Shown here piece by piece: positions 50,203 through 60,184 of a stretch of DNA of 64,000 bases (the first letter of the stretch is position 1; each line of letters begins with the position of its first letter). The position numbers and the translations under genes were made by a program. The notes under the pieces were generated by a model that did no database searches, was not told where the DNA came from, and saw nothing but the letters and a program-made list of their open reading frames with translations. Source of the stretch: Arthrobacter sp. UKPF54-2 (GTDB lineage Bacteria > Actinomycetota > Actinomycetes > Actinomycetales > Micrococcaceae); NCBI RefSeq assembly GCF_007858535.1, contig NZ_CP040174.1, positions 2,170,001 through 2,234,000 of the forward strand, in the 5' to 3' direction.

Positions 50203-51690
50203 TCAGCCGACGAGCTCCAGCCGGACTTCCCGGGTGGCGATGTCCGAGGACACCACGCGCACCCGGACCTGGGTGCCGGACTCTAGCTCGCCGGGGCAGC
50301 GGGCGGTCACCGCGGGCTCGGCGATCTGCACGATCCCGGACGGGCCGTTCCCGTTCCCGTTTCCCTTGCCATTCCCGTTGCCGCCGGCGCCGTTCTTGGC
50401 CGGCTTCGAGCCGGAGATGACGACGGCGTCGAACTCCTGCCCGATGTGGTTGATCAGCAGGGCGGCCTCCACGGTGTCCAGCGAGAGCCGCTCCAGCTTG
50501 GCGGCCAGCTGGTCCGAGGACGCCATGATGGCCGGCAGCGAGGGGAGCGCCTCGCGGGCCCAGCCCGGGACCTCGGCGCCGTTGGACAGGGCCTCGCAGA
50601 TGACCAGGACGAAGCGGTCGATCAGGCGGCGCAGCGGGGCGGTGGAGTGGGCGTACGCCGCGCCGATGGCAGACTGGATCGCGTCCTCGGGGACCTCGCC
50701 GTCGAATGGGGTGTAGCCGGCGCCGCGGAAGAGCATGCCGGCCGAGTGGACAATCGCCAGCTGCCGGGGATCCGTGGGGTCCAGGGTGCGCAGGTATTCC
50801 CCGTAGCTGATCTCCCCGTCCCACGGCTTGCCCAGCGCGCCGGTCTGGCGCCGGAAATGCCGCAGCGAACGTTCGTCCGGCGCGGGCATGGTGCGCAGGA
50901 TCCCCACCTTGCCCCGCAGCATCAGCTCGGCCGCGGCCATGCCGGTCATCAGCGAGATCTGGGCGTTCCAGTCCTCCACCGGCAGCGGCGGGGCCGCGAC
51001 AATCCGGTAGCCGCCGTCCGGCAGCTGCTCGATTTCCTGCTCCGGCATGTTCAGGCTGGCTCCGCCGCGCAAACGTTCAAGTTCCACCCGTTTGCTGCCG
51101 ACTTCCTTCAGCAGTTGCAGCAGAGGTCCCGCAGTGCCGCCGTCGAGCTCGGCCTGCACCCCGTGGTAGCTGAGCCTGGCGCGGCTGCGGACCTGCGCCC
51201 GGCGCACCAGGACCGAGGACACCTCGGCGGCGGAATCGAGCTCGAACTCCCAGACGAAGGCCGCGCAAAGCTGGCCGGCCAGCAGGCTGCCGGCCGCCTC
51301 GCTGATGACCTCCGGATGCAGCGGGATCCGGCCCTCCGGCGTGTAGAAGGTCTGGCCGCGGCGGCGGGTTTCGGCGTCGAGCGCGCTGCCGGGGGCAACG
51401 AAGGAGGGGACGTCCGCGATAGCGTAGAAGACCTTGTACCCGTCGCCGGCGCGGTCAATGAAGAGGGCCTGGTCCAGGTCCGTCGAGGAGGCCGGATCAA
51501 TGGTCACAAACTCCACGTGCGTCAGGTCCAGGGCCGGCAACTCGTGGCCCGCCACCGCGGCCTCGGCCTCGCGGAGCACCTCGTCCGGGAACGGGCCCGG
51601 CAGCTCCAGCGTGGTGCGCAGTGCGTTGAGCGCCTGGGCCAGTTGGTTCTGCTGCTGGCGCACGCTTGGGGTCAGGCGATGATGAGACAC
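50203..51690 (-). CDS. RNB-domain ribonuclease (RNase II/R family)
   Basis: A 495-residue 3'-5' exoribonuclease-like protein. The catalytic region reads FVTIDPASSTDLDQALFIDR (about 62-81), with the expected Asp cluster; later motifs are FYTPEGRIPLHPEVISEAAGS and AYAHSTAPLRRLIDRFV, which contain the conserved Arg residues. A Gly/Asn linker (GNGNGKGNGNGNG, about residues 440-452) leads into a small S1-like C-terminal barrel. The N-terminal cold-shock domains of RNase R are absent. It is probably leaderless. Equivalent proteins occur beside helicase/MiaE genes in actinobacteria. Confidence 0.87.
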   Translation of the reverse strand: MSHHRLTPSVRQQQNQLAQALNALRTTLELPGPFPDEVLREAEAAVAGHELPALDLTHVEFVTIDPASSTDLDQALFIDRAGDGYKVFYAIADVPSFVAPGSALDAETRRRGQTFYTPEGRIPLHPEVISEAAGSLLAGQLCAAFVWEFELDSAAEVSSVLVRRAQVRSRARLSYHGVQAELDGGTAGPLLQLLKEVGSKRVELERLRGGASLNMPEQEIEQLPDGGYRIVAAPPLPVEDWNAQISLMTGMAAAELMLRGKVGILRTMPAPDERSLRHFRRQTGALGKPWDGEISYGEYLRTLDPTDPRQLAIVHSAGMLFRGAGYTPFDGEVPEDAIQSAIGAAYAHSTAPLRRLIDRFVLVICEALSNGAEVPGWAREALPSLPAIMASSDQLAAKLERLSLDTVEAALLINHIGQEFDAVVISGSKPAKNGAGGNGNGKGNGNGNGPSGIVQIAEPAVTARCPGELESGTQVRVRVVSSDIATREVRLELVG

Positions 51691-51697
51691 GAAAATC

Positions 51698-51703
51698 AGG
51701 TTA
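51698..51703 (-). promoter_or_regulatory. Putative -10 box, leaderless RNB gene
   Basis: TAACCT on the minus strand, seven bases before the GTG at 51690. Confidence 0.45.
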
Positions 51704-51719
51704 GCCCGATTTTGGCCAT

Positions 51720-51725
51720 TAGTCT
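51720..51725 (+). promoter_or_regulatory. Putative -10 box, leaderless MiaE-like gene
   Basis: TAGTCT, six bases, then the ATG at 51732; divergent from the RNB box about 17 bp away. Confidence 0.5.
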
Positions 51726-51731
51726 TGGAGC

Positions 51732-52403
51732 ATGAGCACTTCCCCGGCCAGCCCCGTCCGCGACCAGCGTTTTCTCCGGGAGCTGCTGGGCGTGATGGCC
51801 TACGGGGAGCTCTCGGCCTTCGAGCGGCTGTCCTCCGACGCCCGGTACTCGCCCACGCTGCGTGACCGCGCCGTGCTGGGGAGCCTTGCCGTCACCGAGT
51901 TCCAGCACTACGAACTGGTCTGCGCGAAACTGGCGGAGCTCGGCGTCGACGCGGAGGAGGCCATGCTGCCGTTCCAGCCGTCCGTGGACCACTTCCATGA
52001 GCGCACCCGTCCCTCCGACTGGTACGAGTCGCTGATGAAGGCCTACGTGATCGACACCGTGTCCGCGGATTTCTACCGCCTGATTTCCGGCTACGTCGAC
52101 GCCGGCACGGCCGCCCTGATCGAGCAGGTCCAGTCAGCCGAGGGCGCGACGGCGGTGCTGGGCGAACGGCTCAAGGCGGCGCTCGCGGATGATCCCCGGC
52201 TGGCTTCCCGGCTGGCCCTGTGGGCACGGCGCCTGCTGGGCGAGGCGCTCAGCCAGGCCCAGCGCGTCAGCGTGGACCACGCCCTCCTGGGCGGCCTGGC
52301 CGGCGTGGACGAGGCCGGGGCAGGGGAGCTGGTCCGCTCCCTGACTGCCGAGCTCGCCGCCGCCCACTCCCGCCGGATGTCCCAGCTGGGGCTCGCGGGC
52401 TAA
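51732..52403 (+). CDS. Ferritin-like fold, MiaE-like (MiaE_2) protein
   Basis: A 223-residue all-helical protein with di-iron-type carboxylates: Glu in GELSAFE and EFQHYE (an ExxH pair near residue 57) in the first half, and later acidic residues in helices such as [12 protein letters not shown]. The family is a relative of the tRNA 2-methylthio-N6-isopentenyladenosine hydroxylase MiaE, but hydroxylase activity in actinobacteria is unproven. Conserved next to the helicase gene (Rv3210c-like). Its stop overlaps the end of thiE by four bases on the opposite strand. Confidence 0.8.
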   Translation: MSTSPASPVRDQRFLRELLGVMAYGELSAFERLSSDARYSPTLRDRAVLGSLAVTEFQHYELVCAKLAELGVDAEEAMLPFQPSVDHFHERTRPSDWYESLMKAYVIDTVSADFYRLISGYVDAGTAALIEQVQSAEGATAVLGERLKAALADDPRLASRLALWARRLLGEALSQAQRVSVDHALLGGLAGVDEAGAGELVRSLTAELAAAHSRRMSQLGLAG

Positions 52404-53110
52404 CTGGACGCGGCGTCGGCATCGGCGCCGGCGTCGAGCGCGGCGAGCAGCGCGCGTGCCGCCCCGGCGGGATCGTCGGCCTCGGTGATCGCCCGGACCA
52501 CCACGACCCGGCGCGCGCCCGCCTCCACCACCTGCTCCACGTTGCCCAGGTCGATGCCGCCGATCGCAAACCACGGCACCACCCCGGCGACCCGGCCGCT
52601 GTCGCCGGCCTCGGCCCGTTCAATCGCCGCCGCGGCGTAGCGCACCAGGTCCAGCCCGACGGCGGCGCGGCCCGGCTTTGTGGGTGTGGCCCAGACCGGA
52701 CCCACGCAGAAGTAGTCCAGTCCGCTCCGGCCCGGGGCCGCGGCGATGGCCGCGTCAACCTGCTCCGGGGTGTGCGTGGACATGCCGATCACGGTGCCCT
52801 TTCCCAGGAAATCCCGGGCCGCGGCGAAGGGAATGTCCTTCTGGCCAATGTGGAAGACCGGCGCCCCGGCCAGCGAGGCGAGGTCGGCGCGGTCGTTCAC
52901 GGCCCAGAGCCGGCCGTGCCGCTGCGCTACGGAGTGCAGGACCTCCAGGAGTTCGAGCTCCTCGGCCGCCTCCAGCGACTTGTCCCGCAACTGGATGATG
53001 TCCACCCCGCCGGTGAAGGCGGCGTCGACGAAGTCTTCGAAGTCGCCGCGGCCCTTCCGGGCATCGGTGCACAGGTACAGGCGGGCGGTGGTGTGGACAT
53101 CCTGGCTCAT
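52400..53110 (-). CDS. thiE: Thiamine-phosphate synthase ThiE
   Basis: A 236-residue TIM-barrel enzyme joining hydroxymethylpyrimidine diphosphate and the thiazole phosphate. Visible motifs: [31 protein letters not shown] (pyrimidine pocket), [35 protein letters not shown] and [18 protein letters not shown]. Length is slightly above the usual 210-220 residues, with a short extra C terminus. It is divergent from the riboswitch-controlled thiOSG operon and appears to use its own leaderless promoter, so it need not be under TPP control. Confidence 0.93.
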   Translation of the reverse strand: MSQDVHTTARLYLCTDARKGRGDFEDFVDAAFTGGVDIIQLRDKSLEAAEELELLEVLHSVAQRHGRLWAVNDRADLASLAGAPVFHIGQKDIPFAAARDFLGKGTVIGMSTHTPEQVDAAIAAAPGRSGLDYFCVGPVWATPTKPGRAAVGLDLVRYAAAAIERAEAGDSGRVAGVVPWFAIGGIDLGNVEQVVEAGARRVVVVRAITEADDPAGAARALLAALDAGADADAASS

Positions 53111-53116
53111 GCCCCA

Positions 53117-53122
53117 AGCCTA
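53117..53122 (-). promoter_or_regulatory. Putative -10 box, leaderless thiE
   Basis: TAGGCT on the minus strand, six bases before the thiE ATG. Confidence 0.5.
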
Positions 53123-53129
53123 GTTCCTC

Positions 53130-53135
53130 TAAACT
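53130..53135 (+). promoter_or_regulatory. Putative -10 box of the thiOSG operon
   Basis: TAAACT lies just before the riboswitch, so transcription would start at its 5' edge. Confidence 0.5.
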
Positions 53136-53142
53136 GGGCGGA

Positions 53143-53244
53143 TACCGCGGGAGCCCGCGCGGGCCGTCACACGGCCGCCGGGCTGAGAGGGCGTCAGAGC
53201 CGACCGCTTGACCTGATCCGGCTAGTACCGGCGTAGGGAAGGAA
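53143..53244 (+). promoter_or_regulatory. TPP riboswitch (thi box)
   Basis: The conserved TPP aptamer elements are in order: GCGGGAGCCCG, GGGCTGAGAGGG, CGACCGCTTGACCTGATCCG, GCTAGTACCGGCGTAGGGAAGG. The last element, GGAAGG, is also the ribosome binding site for thiO (ATG at 53249), so TPP binding probably blocks translation start directly. The aptamer's P3 region is extended and GC-rich. TPP should repress thiO, thiS and thiG. Confidence 0.95.
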
Positions 53245-53248
53245 ACCC

Positions 53249-54516
53249 ATGGACGCACCAGTCCCGCCATCGGCCGCCCCGGCGGACCCCTCAGCACATC
53301 GGTACGACGTCGCCGTAATCGGCGGCGGGGTGGTCGGCCACGGGATCGCCTGGGAAATTCGGCGCTCGGGCCGTTCCGTGGCCCTGATCGACGACGCCCC
53401 CGGCAGCGGGGCCAGCTGGGCGGCCGCCGGCATGCTGGCCCCCGTCAGCGAACTCCACTACCAGGAGGAAGCGCTCCTGGCGCTCATGCTGGAGGCCGCC
53501 CGGTTGTGGCCCGGCTTCGCAGCCGGCCTGGACGGCGGCACGGGGGCGGGCCAGGAAGGGGCGGGCGGCACCGGGTATCTCACGACGCCGACCCTCGCCG
53601 TCGGCGCGGACGCGGCGGACCGCCGGGCGCTCGCGGACCTGCGGGCGGTGCAGCAGGCCTGCGGCCTCGCCGTGGAGCCGCTGACCGTGCGCGAGGCGCG
53701 GGCCCGCGAGCCGCTGCTCAGCCCCGGGATCTCCTGCGCCCTCGACATACCCGCCGACCACCAGGTGGACCCGCGCCGGCTGCTCGCCAGGATCGGAGCG
53801 CTGCTGCGCGCGGACGGCCGGTTCGAGGCCGTGCCCCGCCGCGCCGCCGGGCTGCTCTGGGACGGCGGCCGCGTCGCCGGCGCCGGCCTCGAAGGCGGCG
53901 GGGAGATCCGCGCGGACGAGACCGTCGTGGCCAACGGGCTCGGGGCGGCCGAGCTGCAAGGCCTGCCCGGGGGACTGGCCCTGCCGCTGCGTCCGGTCTA
54001 CGGGGACATCCTCCGGCTCCGCGTGCCGCCACGGCTCCGACCGCTGCTTCGCTCCACCGTGCGGGGACTGGTCCGGGGGGTGCCGGTGTACATCGTCCCC
54101 AGGGAGGACGGCACGGTCGTGATCGGCGCGACCCAGCGCGAGGACGCGCCCACGCAGTCCGGCGCGGTGTCCGCCGGCGGCGTCTACCAGCTGCTGCGCG
54201 ACGCCCAGCAGCTGCTCCCCGCCGTCGCCGAACTCGAACTGCTTGAGGCCACGGCGCGGGCACGGCCGGGAACGCCTGACAACGCCCCGCTGCTGGGGCG
54301 CGTTGGCCGCGGCGGAACCGGGCAGGACATCGAGGGGCTGATCATCGCCACCGGGTTCTTCCGGCACGGCGTCCTGCTGACCCCTGTGGCCGCCGCGGTC
54401 TGCCGGGAGCTGCTGGACGGGCCGCCGGACCCGCGCTGGGCGGCTTTCCGCCCGGACCGCTTCTCCGCCCGACGGGATTCAGCACAGGACTTTTCACCGA
54501 AAGACAGGACAACAGC

Positions 54517-54520
<4 letters not shown>
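53249..54520 (+). CDS. thiO: Glycine oxidase ThiO
   Basis: A 423-residue FAD enzyme that oxidises glycine to dehydroglycine for thiazole synthesis. The FAD Rossmann motif is VAVIGGGVVGHGIAWEI (about 16-32) and SWAAAGMLAPVSELHY is the DAO-family loop; GLIIATGFFRHGVLLTPVAA is the C-terminal FAD-contacting segment. It is longer than the usual 370 residues because of a Pro/Ala N-terminal extension and a C-terminal tail. First gene behind the TPP riboswitch; the stop overlaps the thiS ATG. Confidence 0.93.
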
Positions 54521-55565
<1,045 letters not shown>

Positions 55566-55686
55566 CGGCTCGGGTGCCGGGAAACCGGCCGGAGTACGAT
55601 TCCTGAAAAGAAATGTGGCGGCAGGTGTCCTTTTGGCGGCATCGTCCTCGTCGTACTGATGTATCGACCGACTAGAAGGAGTATTT

Positions 55687-56022
55687 GTGGACTACATGCT
55701 TTTCATTTGCACCGATCCCACCGCGCCGGAATACGTGGCCGCCGAGGACAACATCGAGGAATGGGCCGCCGAGGTGGAAGCCAGGGGCATCGCCCGCCAC
55801 GGTGACCGGCTGCGTCCCGTCGAGGACGCCACCACGGTCAAGGTGCGCGCCGGCGAGCTGGTTGTCACGGACGGTCCCTTTGCCGAAACGAAGGAATGGG
55901 TGGCGGGCTACGACATCATCGCCTGCGCCGATCTCGATGAAGCGATCGAGGTCGCATCCAAGCACCCGATGGCACGATTCGGCAAGATCGAGATTCGGCC
56001 CGTGTGGCCGTTCGGCTCCTAG
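55687..56022 (+). CDS. YCII/DGPF-domain protein
   Basis: A 111-residue protein of the YCII-related dimeric alpha/beta fold: MLFICTDPTAP at the start, the diagnostic VTDGPFAETKEWVAGYDIIA, and HPMARFGKIEIRPVW at the end. Members are often found near ECF sigma factors, but their activity is unknown. The GTG start follows AGAAGGAG at good spacing. The glyoxalase-fold gene begins 20 bp later, probably the same operon. Confidence 0.88.
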   Translation: MDYMLFICTDPTAPEYVAAEDNIEEWAAEVEARGIARHGDRLRPVEDATTVKVRAGELVVTDGPFAETKEWVAGYDIIACADLDEAIEVASKHPMARFGKIEIRPVWPFGS

Positions 56023-56042
56023 CCGCCGGCGGGAGTACTGTG

Positions 56043-56420
56043 ATGCGCATGGAGATGCGTCTGGAAGTCGTACAAGTACCGGTCGCCGACGTCGATGCGG
56101 CCAAGTCGTTCTACACGGAGAAGCTCGGCTTCGAGCTGGACCACGACGTGGAATACATCCCCGGCATGCGGGTGGTGCAGCTGACGCCGCCCGGCTCCGC
56201 CGCTTCGATCGTCGTCGGCACGGGCATGACCAGCATGGCCCCCGGGAGCCTGGAAGGGCTGCAGCTGGTGGTCCCGAACATGGCAGCCACCCGCGCGGAA
56301 CTGCTGCGGCGCGGGGCGGAGATCAGCGAGGTCCAGGACATGGGCGGCATCGCCTTCGCCTATTTCAGTGACCCGGACGGCAACCGCTGGGTCCTCCAGG
56401 AATCCACCGCCCCGCGGTAA
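56043..56420 (+). CDS. Glyoxalase/bleomycin resistance/extradiol dioxygenase superfamily (VOC) protein
   Basis: A 125-residue vicinal oxygen chelate protein: LEVVQVPVADVDAAKSFYTE, then KLGFELDHDVEY, and the terminal YFSDPDGNRWVLQES with a metal-ligand-type Glu. The usual first metal ligand His at strand 1 appears as Gln (VVQVPV), so the metal site may be altered. Probably in an operon with the YCII protein. Substrate unknown. Confidence 0.85.
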   Translation: MRMEMRLEVVQVPVADVDAAKSFYTEKLGFELDHDVEYIPGMRVVQLTPPGSAASIVVGTGMTSMAPGSLEGLQLVVPNMAATRAELLRRGAEISEVQDMGGIAFAYFSDPDGNRWVLQESTAPR

Positions 56421-56475
56421 AGGAAGCCCTCCAGCACTAGGGAGCCCGCCGGGTAAGGGAAGGGGGGGGGGCCGG

Positions 56476-56778
56476 CTAGAGCCGCAGGATTGCGGACATC
56501 CGCGCCGTATCCTGCCGGGTGCGGGACCGGCCGAGGTAGACGACGGCGGCAATGGCCGCGGCGGTGCCCAGCAGCAGGGGCAGGATCCACGGGATCCAGG
56601 TCAGGCCCGGCAGGTAGCCGAAACCGGCCGCCATAAAGATGATCCAGCTCAGCATCCCCACGCCGAGGGCAATCCCCGCGGGCACACTGATGCCGTACTT
56701 GGCGTGCCGTTTGTCGTTGGCCCACACCACGAACCCCGCGGCCACGGCCACCATGGCGACCACAATCAGGGACAGCAT
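56476..56778 (-). CDS. Small three-helix membrane protein
   Basis: A 100-residue protein with membrane segments at about 2-18, 30-52 and 60-80 and a short basic C terminus (LGRSRTRQDTARM). The start follows GGAGCC. I do not recognise the family. It precedes the DUF3107 gene's 3' end in the same direction (70 bp apart). A run of ten G residues lies just beyond its stop. Confidence 0.6.
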   Translation of the reverse strand: MLSLIVVAMVAVAAGFVVWANDKRHAKYGISVPAGIALGVGMLSWIIFMAAGFGYLPGLTWIPWILPLLLGTAAAIAAVVYLGRSRTRQDTARMSAILRL

Positions 56779-56847
56779 TCAGGCTCCTTCATAACGTGCT
56801 TTGTGAACTGCGGGGCGGGCGGGCCGGCGGATCCCGGTGCGCGGTGC

Positions 56848-57072
56848 CTATAGGGCGCCGAAACCGACGCGGCGGACTTCTTCGGCGCCGATTTCGACAT
56901 AGCCCAGGACGTTCGCCGGGATGATGACCTGGCGGCCCTTCTCATCGGTCAGCCGAAGTTCGGTGCCCTTGGAAATGGCCTCGCCCACGAGCTTCGCCAC
57001 CGCGTCCGCGTCCTGGTTCGATTCCAGGGCAATTTCGCGGCCGATGTTCTGAATGCCGATCTTTACTTCCAC
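56848..57072 (-). CDS. DUF3107 protein
   Basis: A 74-residue protein, MEVKIGIQNIGREIALESNQ with DADAVAKLVGEAISKGTELR and VLGYVEIGAEEVRRVGFGAL, the full actinobacterial DUF3107 family (Rv3208A/TB9.4-like). Function is unknown. The gene lies downstream of a TetR gene in the same direction, an arrangement conserved in Mycobacterium. Three 13-bp tandem repeats lie directly upstream. Confidence 0.92.
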   Translation of the reverse strand: MEVKIGIQNIGREIALESNQDADAVAKLVGEAISKGTELRLTDEKGRQVIIPANVLGYVEIGAEEVRRVGFGAL

Positions 57073-57105
57073 AGCAAGGCCTCCCAGCCAATCAAAGTGT
57101 TCAAG

Positions 57106-57144
57106 TCTTCTCTACAAGTTTCCTCTACGAGTTTTCTCTACGAG
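57106..57144. repeat. Three 13-bp tandem repeats upstream of the DUF3107 gene
   Basis: Read on the minus strand: CTCGTAGAGAAAA, CTCGTAGAGGAAA, CTTGTAGAGAAGA. They fill half of the 90-bp gap between the TetR stop and the DUF3107 start, so they are in the promoter or leader of that gene. Confidence 0.8.
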
Positions 57145-57162
57145 GTGAACTCTATTTGTACT

Positions 57163-57831
57163 CTAGGACTCTTTGGGGAAGCGGGAGATTCCGCGCCAAG
57201 CTAAACGGTAGATCAAATCGCTCGCCACATCGAGGTCCAGGTTCCCGTCGGTTTCCAGCCAGTACCGGGCGCTGACCTGCGCCATTCCGGCCAGGCCCCG
57301 GCCCAGGAGCTGGGCTTCCAGGAGCGGCAGCTTGGTGTCCTCGGCGATGACCTTCGCGATTGCGTCCGCGAACGTCTTATTGAAGGTTTCCAGCCGCGCA
57401 CTCACATCGACGTCGTTGACCAGGTCCGATTCGAAGACCAGCCGGTGCGCCTGGTCGTCGTTCGCGATGAAGCGGTAGTAGGCGCGCATCACGGCCTGGA
57501 CGCGTTCGTCGTTGTCCGTGGTGGAATTCAGGGCCCCCAGCATAAGCTCGGTGAGGGCGGACAGATGCCTGTCCAGCAGCGCCAGATAAAGGTCGCGCTT
57601 GGACGGAAAGTGCTGGTACAGCACCGGTTTGCTCACGTGCGCCGTTTCGGCGATCTCGTCCATGGCAGCGCCGTGGTAGCCGTTGGCCACAAAGACCTCC
57701 TGCGCGGCGGCGAGCAGCTGGGCACGCCGTTCATCGCGCGGGAGCCGCGCCGAACGCTGCGTCCCGCCGCGCGTCGGGCCGGCCGGCGACTTTCCGGTAT
57801 GTCCCCGCTCAACCGGTGCCTGATGAACCAC
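57163..57831 (-). CDS. TetR family transcriptional regulator (Rv3208-like)
   Basis: A 222-residue regulator. An N-terminal disordered 30 residues precede the helix-turn-helix at about 45-80 (AMDEIAETAHVSKPVLYQHF), then a helical ligand domain of about 140 residues. The GTG at 57831 has TAGG six bases upstream and is preferred over longer frames. Divergent from moeZ and followed by DUF3107, matching Rv3208-Rv3208A. Target genes unknown; autoregulation or control of DUF3107 is plausible. Confidence 0.82.
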   Translation of the reverse strand: MVHQAPVERGHTGKSPAGPTRGGTQRSARLPRDERRAQLLAAAQEVFVANGYHGAAMDEIAETAHVSKPVLYQHFPSKRDLYLALLDRHLSALTELMLGALNSTTDNDERVQAVMRAYYRFIANDDQAHRLVFESDLVNDVDVSARLETFNKTFADAIAKVIAEDTKLPLLEAQLLGRGLAGMAQVSARYWLETDGNLDLDVASDLIYRLAWRGISRFPKES

Positions 57832-57904
57832 TATCGGCCTACTTTCCCTCGCTGTTAGCTCCACTTTACGCGGGGGTAATATGACCTGGCGGCAACTTCG
57901 GGCA

Positions 57905-57910
57905 TAGATT
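57905..57910 (+). promoter_or_regulatory. Putative -10 box, leaderless moeZ
   Basis: TAGATT, five bases, then the moeZ ATG at 57916. There is no ribosome binding site. Confidence 0.45.
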
Positions 57911-57915
57911 GAAGT

Positions 57916-59127
57916 ATGGCTTCCAAGTTGACCGCAAACGGCACCCCCGCAACACCGGCATTGGCGCCCGGCCCGCTGGTCGAACCGGCGGAAAGCCTCA
58001 CCGCCGAGGAGGTGGAGCGCTACTCCCGCCACCTGATCATTCCCGAGATCGGCTCAGTCGGGCAGCGCCGCCTCAAGAACGCCAAGGTCCTCGTGATCGG
58101 CGCCGGCGGGCTCGGCTCGCCCGCCCTGCTCTACCTGGCCGCCGCCGGGGTGGGAACCCTGGGCATCATCGACGACGACGACGTGGACCTGAGCAACCTC
58201 CAGCGCCAGGTGATCCACGGCGTCGCCGACGTCGGCCGGGCCAAGACCGAGTCCGCCCGCGACGCCATCGCCGCGCTGAACCCGCTGGTGGAGGTCCGGC
58301 TGCACCACATCCGGCTCGACGCCATCAACGCCCTGGAGCTCTTCGCCGGCTACGACCTGATCATCGACGGGGCCGACAACTTCGCCACCCGCTACCTCGT
58401 CAACGACGCGGCGGCCATCCTCGGCAAGCCTTACGTGTGGGGCTCGATCTTCCGCTTCGACGGTCAGGTCAGTGTGTTCTGGGAGCGGCACGGGCCGACG
58501 TACCGGGACCTGTATCCGGAGGCGCCGCCCGCGGGGTCCGTCCCCTCCTGCGGGGAAGGCGGGGTGTTCGGCATGCTGTGCGCCGCCGTCGGATCCCTGA
58601 TGGTGACCGAGGCGGTCAAGCTCATCACCGGCGTCGGGCGATCCCTGCTGGGACGGGTGGCGCTGTTCGACGCCCTCGGCGGCACCTGGCGCGAGATCAA
58701 GGTCTCCCGGGACCCCGAGGCTCCGCGCGTCACCGAACTCACCGACTACGAGGCGTTCTGCGGCATCACGCCCGCCGCCGACGCCGGGACCGAGCACACC
58801 GTCACCGCCACCCAGCTCGCCACCATGCTCGCCTCGCGGAAGGCCGGGCTGAAGGACTTCCGGCTCGTGGACGTCCGCGAAAGCGGTGAATTCGAGATTG
58901 TCAGCATCGAAGGCGCCACGCTGATCCCGCAGGGCAGGATCCTGGCCGGTGACGCGTGGGCCGAGCTGCCGCAGGACACCGACATTGTGTTCCACTGCAA
59001 GGGCGGCACCCGCTCCGCCGCCGTGCTGGCCGCTGCCCGAGCGGCCGGCTACGAACGGGTCAGCCACCTCGAGGGCGGCATCCTCGCCTGGGTGCGCGAT
59101 GTCGAACCCGGCAAACCGGTCTACTGA
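57916..59127 (+). CDS. moeZ: Adenylyltransferase/sulfurtransferase MoeZ (ThiF-rhodanese fusion)
   Basis: A 403-residue protein. Residues about 30-270 are an E1-like ThiF/MoeB domain (GAGGLGSPALLYLAAAGVGT, DDDVDLSNLQRQ, IDGADNFATRYLVND, PSCGEGGVFGMLC) and about 295-400 a rhodanese domain with the active-site Cys in FHCKGGTRSAA. It activates the C-terminal Gly-Gly of small sulfur carriers and hands over sulfur. Because thiF is missing from the nearby thi operon, ThiS is a likely client along with MoaD-like carriers. Matches Rv3206c by neighbourhood. Confidence 0.93.
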   Translation: MASKLTANGTPATPALAPGPLVEPAESLTAEEVERYSRHLIIPEIGSVGQRRLKNAKVLVIGAGGLGSPALLYLAAAGVGTLGIIDDDDVDLSNLQRQVIHGVADVGRAKTESARDAIAALNPLVEVRLHHIRLDAINALELFAGYDLIIDGADNFATRYLVNDAAAILGKPYVWGSIFRFDGQVSVFWERHGPTYRDLYPEAPPAGSVPSCGEGGVFGMLCAAVGSLMVTEAVKLITGVGRSLLGRVALFDALGGTWREIKVSRDPEAPRVTELTDYEAFCGITPAADAGTEHTVTATQLATMLASRKAGLKDFRLVDVRESGEFEIVSIEGATLIPQGRILAGDAWAELPQDTDIVFHCKGGTRSAAVLAAARAAGYERVSHLEGGILAWVRDVEPGKPVY

Positions 59128-59138
59128 GAGGCACTGCG

Positions 59139-60146
59139 ATGAGCGAGAACACCGGCCTGACCCCGCAGCACAAGATCGGCTCGGGTTTTGGCCCGCGCTC
59201 GACGGCGGCGGAGGTGGTCGCCGGGCTGGACCTGACCGGGAAGACCGCCGTTGTCACCGGCGGCTACTCGGGGCTCGGCCTGGAGACCGTGCGGGCGCTG
59301 GCCTCGGCCGGGGCCCGCGTGATGGTGCCGGCGCGGCGGCCCGGGCACGCGCGGAAGGTCCTCGACGATGCCGGGCTGGACGGCGTCGGCGTCGCCGGGC
59401 TGGACCTCGCCGAGCTGCCCGGCGTGCGGGAGTTCGCGGAAGGCTTCCTCGCCTCCGGCTTCCTCGGCGAGGCCGGCAGCCTGGACATCCTGGTCAACAA
59501 CGCCGCGATCATGGCCAGCCCGGAGCAGCGCGTCGGCCCGGGCTGGGAATCCCAGTTCGCCACCAACCATCTGGGGCACTTCGCGCTCACCAACCTGCTG
59601 TGGCCCGCGCTGGCCGCGGGGGAGGGAGCCCGGGTGGTGGCCCTGTCCTCCACCGGCCACAAGCTCTCACCGATCCGCTTCGAGGACATCAACTTCGACT
59701 CCGGCTATGACAAATGGAAGGCGTACGGGCAGGCGAAGACGGCGAATGCACTGTTTGCCGTCCAGCTGGATGCCCTCGGGAAGGGCGCCGGTGTCCGGGC
59801 TTTCGCCGTGCACCCGGGCGGCATCATGACCGAGCTGCAGCGCCACCTGCCCCGGGAGGAAATGATCGCCTCCGGCTGGATGGATGCCGACGGCAACCTC
59901 AACGAACGGTTCAAGACACCGGCCCAGGGCGCCGCCACGTCCGTCTGGGCCGCTACCTCGCCGCAGCTGGCGGGCATGGGCGGGGTCTATTGCGAGGACT
60001 GCGACATCGCCGAACCCACCGAGCCGGGAACACCGGAGGCGCGGATCAGGGGAGTGGACGCCCACGCCGTGGACCGGGCGGACGCCGAGCGGCTCTGGCA
60101 GCTTTCCGCCGACCTGACGGAGATCAACGCCTTCGCCGGGCGGTAG
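59139..60146 (+). CDS. Short-chain dehydrogenase/reductase, retinol dehydrogenase-like
   Basis: A 335-residue extended SDR. The NAD(P) motif is VVTGGYSGLGLETVRAL (about 37-53), then LDLAELPGV, LVNNAAIM, and the active-site pair in KAYGQAKTANALF (Tyr-x3-Lys). The first 30 residues and the C-terminal 60 are extensions seen in the WW-oxidoreductase/retinol-dehydrogenase-like branch. The ATG has GAGAGG eight bases upstream, 11 bp after moeZ, so they may be cotranscribed. Substrate unknown. Confidence 0.87.
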   Translation: MSENTGLTPQHKIGSGFGPRSTAAEVVAGLDLTGKTAVVTGGYSGLGLETVRALASAGARVMVPARRPGHARKVLDDAGLDGVGVAGLDLAELPGVREFAEGFLASGFLGEAGSLDILVNNAAIMASPEQRVGPGWESQFATNHLGHFALTNLLWPALAAGEGARVVALSSTGHKLSPIRFEDINFDSGYDKWKAYGQAKTANALFAVQLDALGKGAGVRAFAVHPGGIMTELQRHLPREEMIASGWMDADGNLNERFKTPAQGAATSVWAATSPQLAGMGGVYCEDCDIAEPTEPGTPEARIRGVDAHAVDRADAERLWQLSADLTEINAFAGR

Positions 60147-60184
60147 GCCGGCTTCCGGGTCGGCCGCGCCGTGGGCCCGGGGGC

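Noticed and set aside
56462..56471. Run of ten G residues as a phase-variation tract
   Set aside because: It is outside coding sequence, beyond the stop of a small membrane protein, with no promoter next to it; probably incidental, though length may vary.
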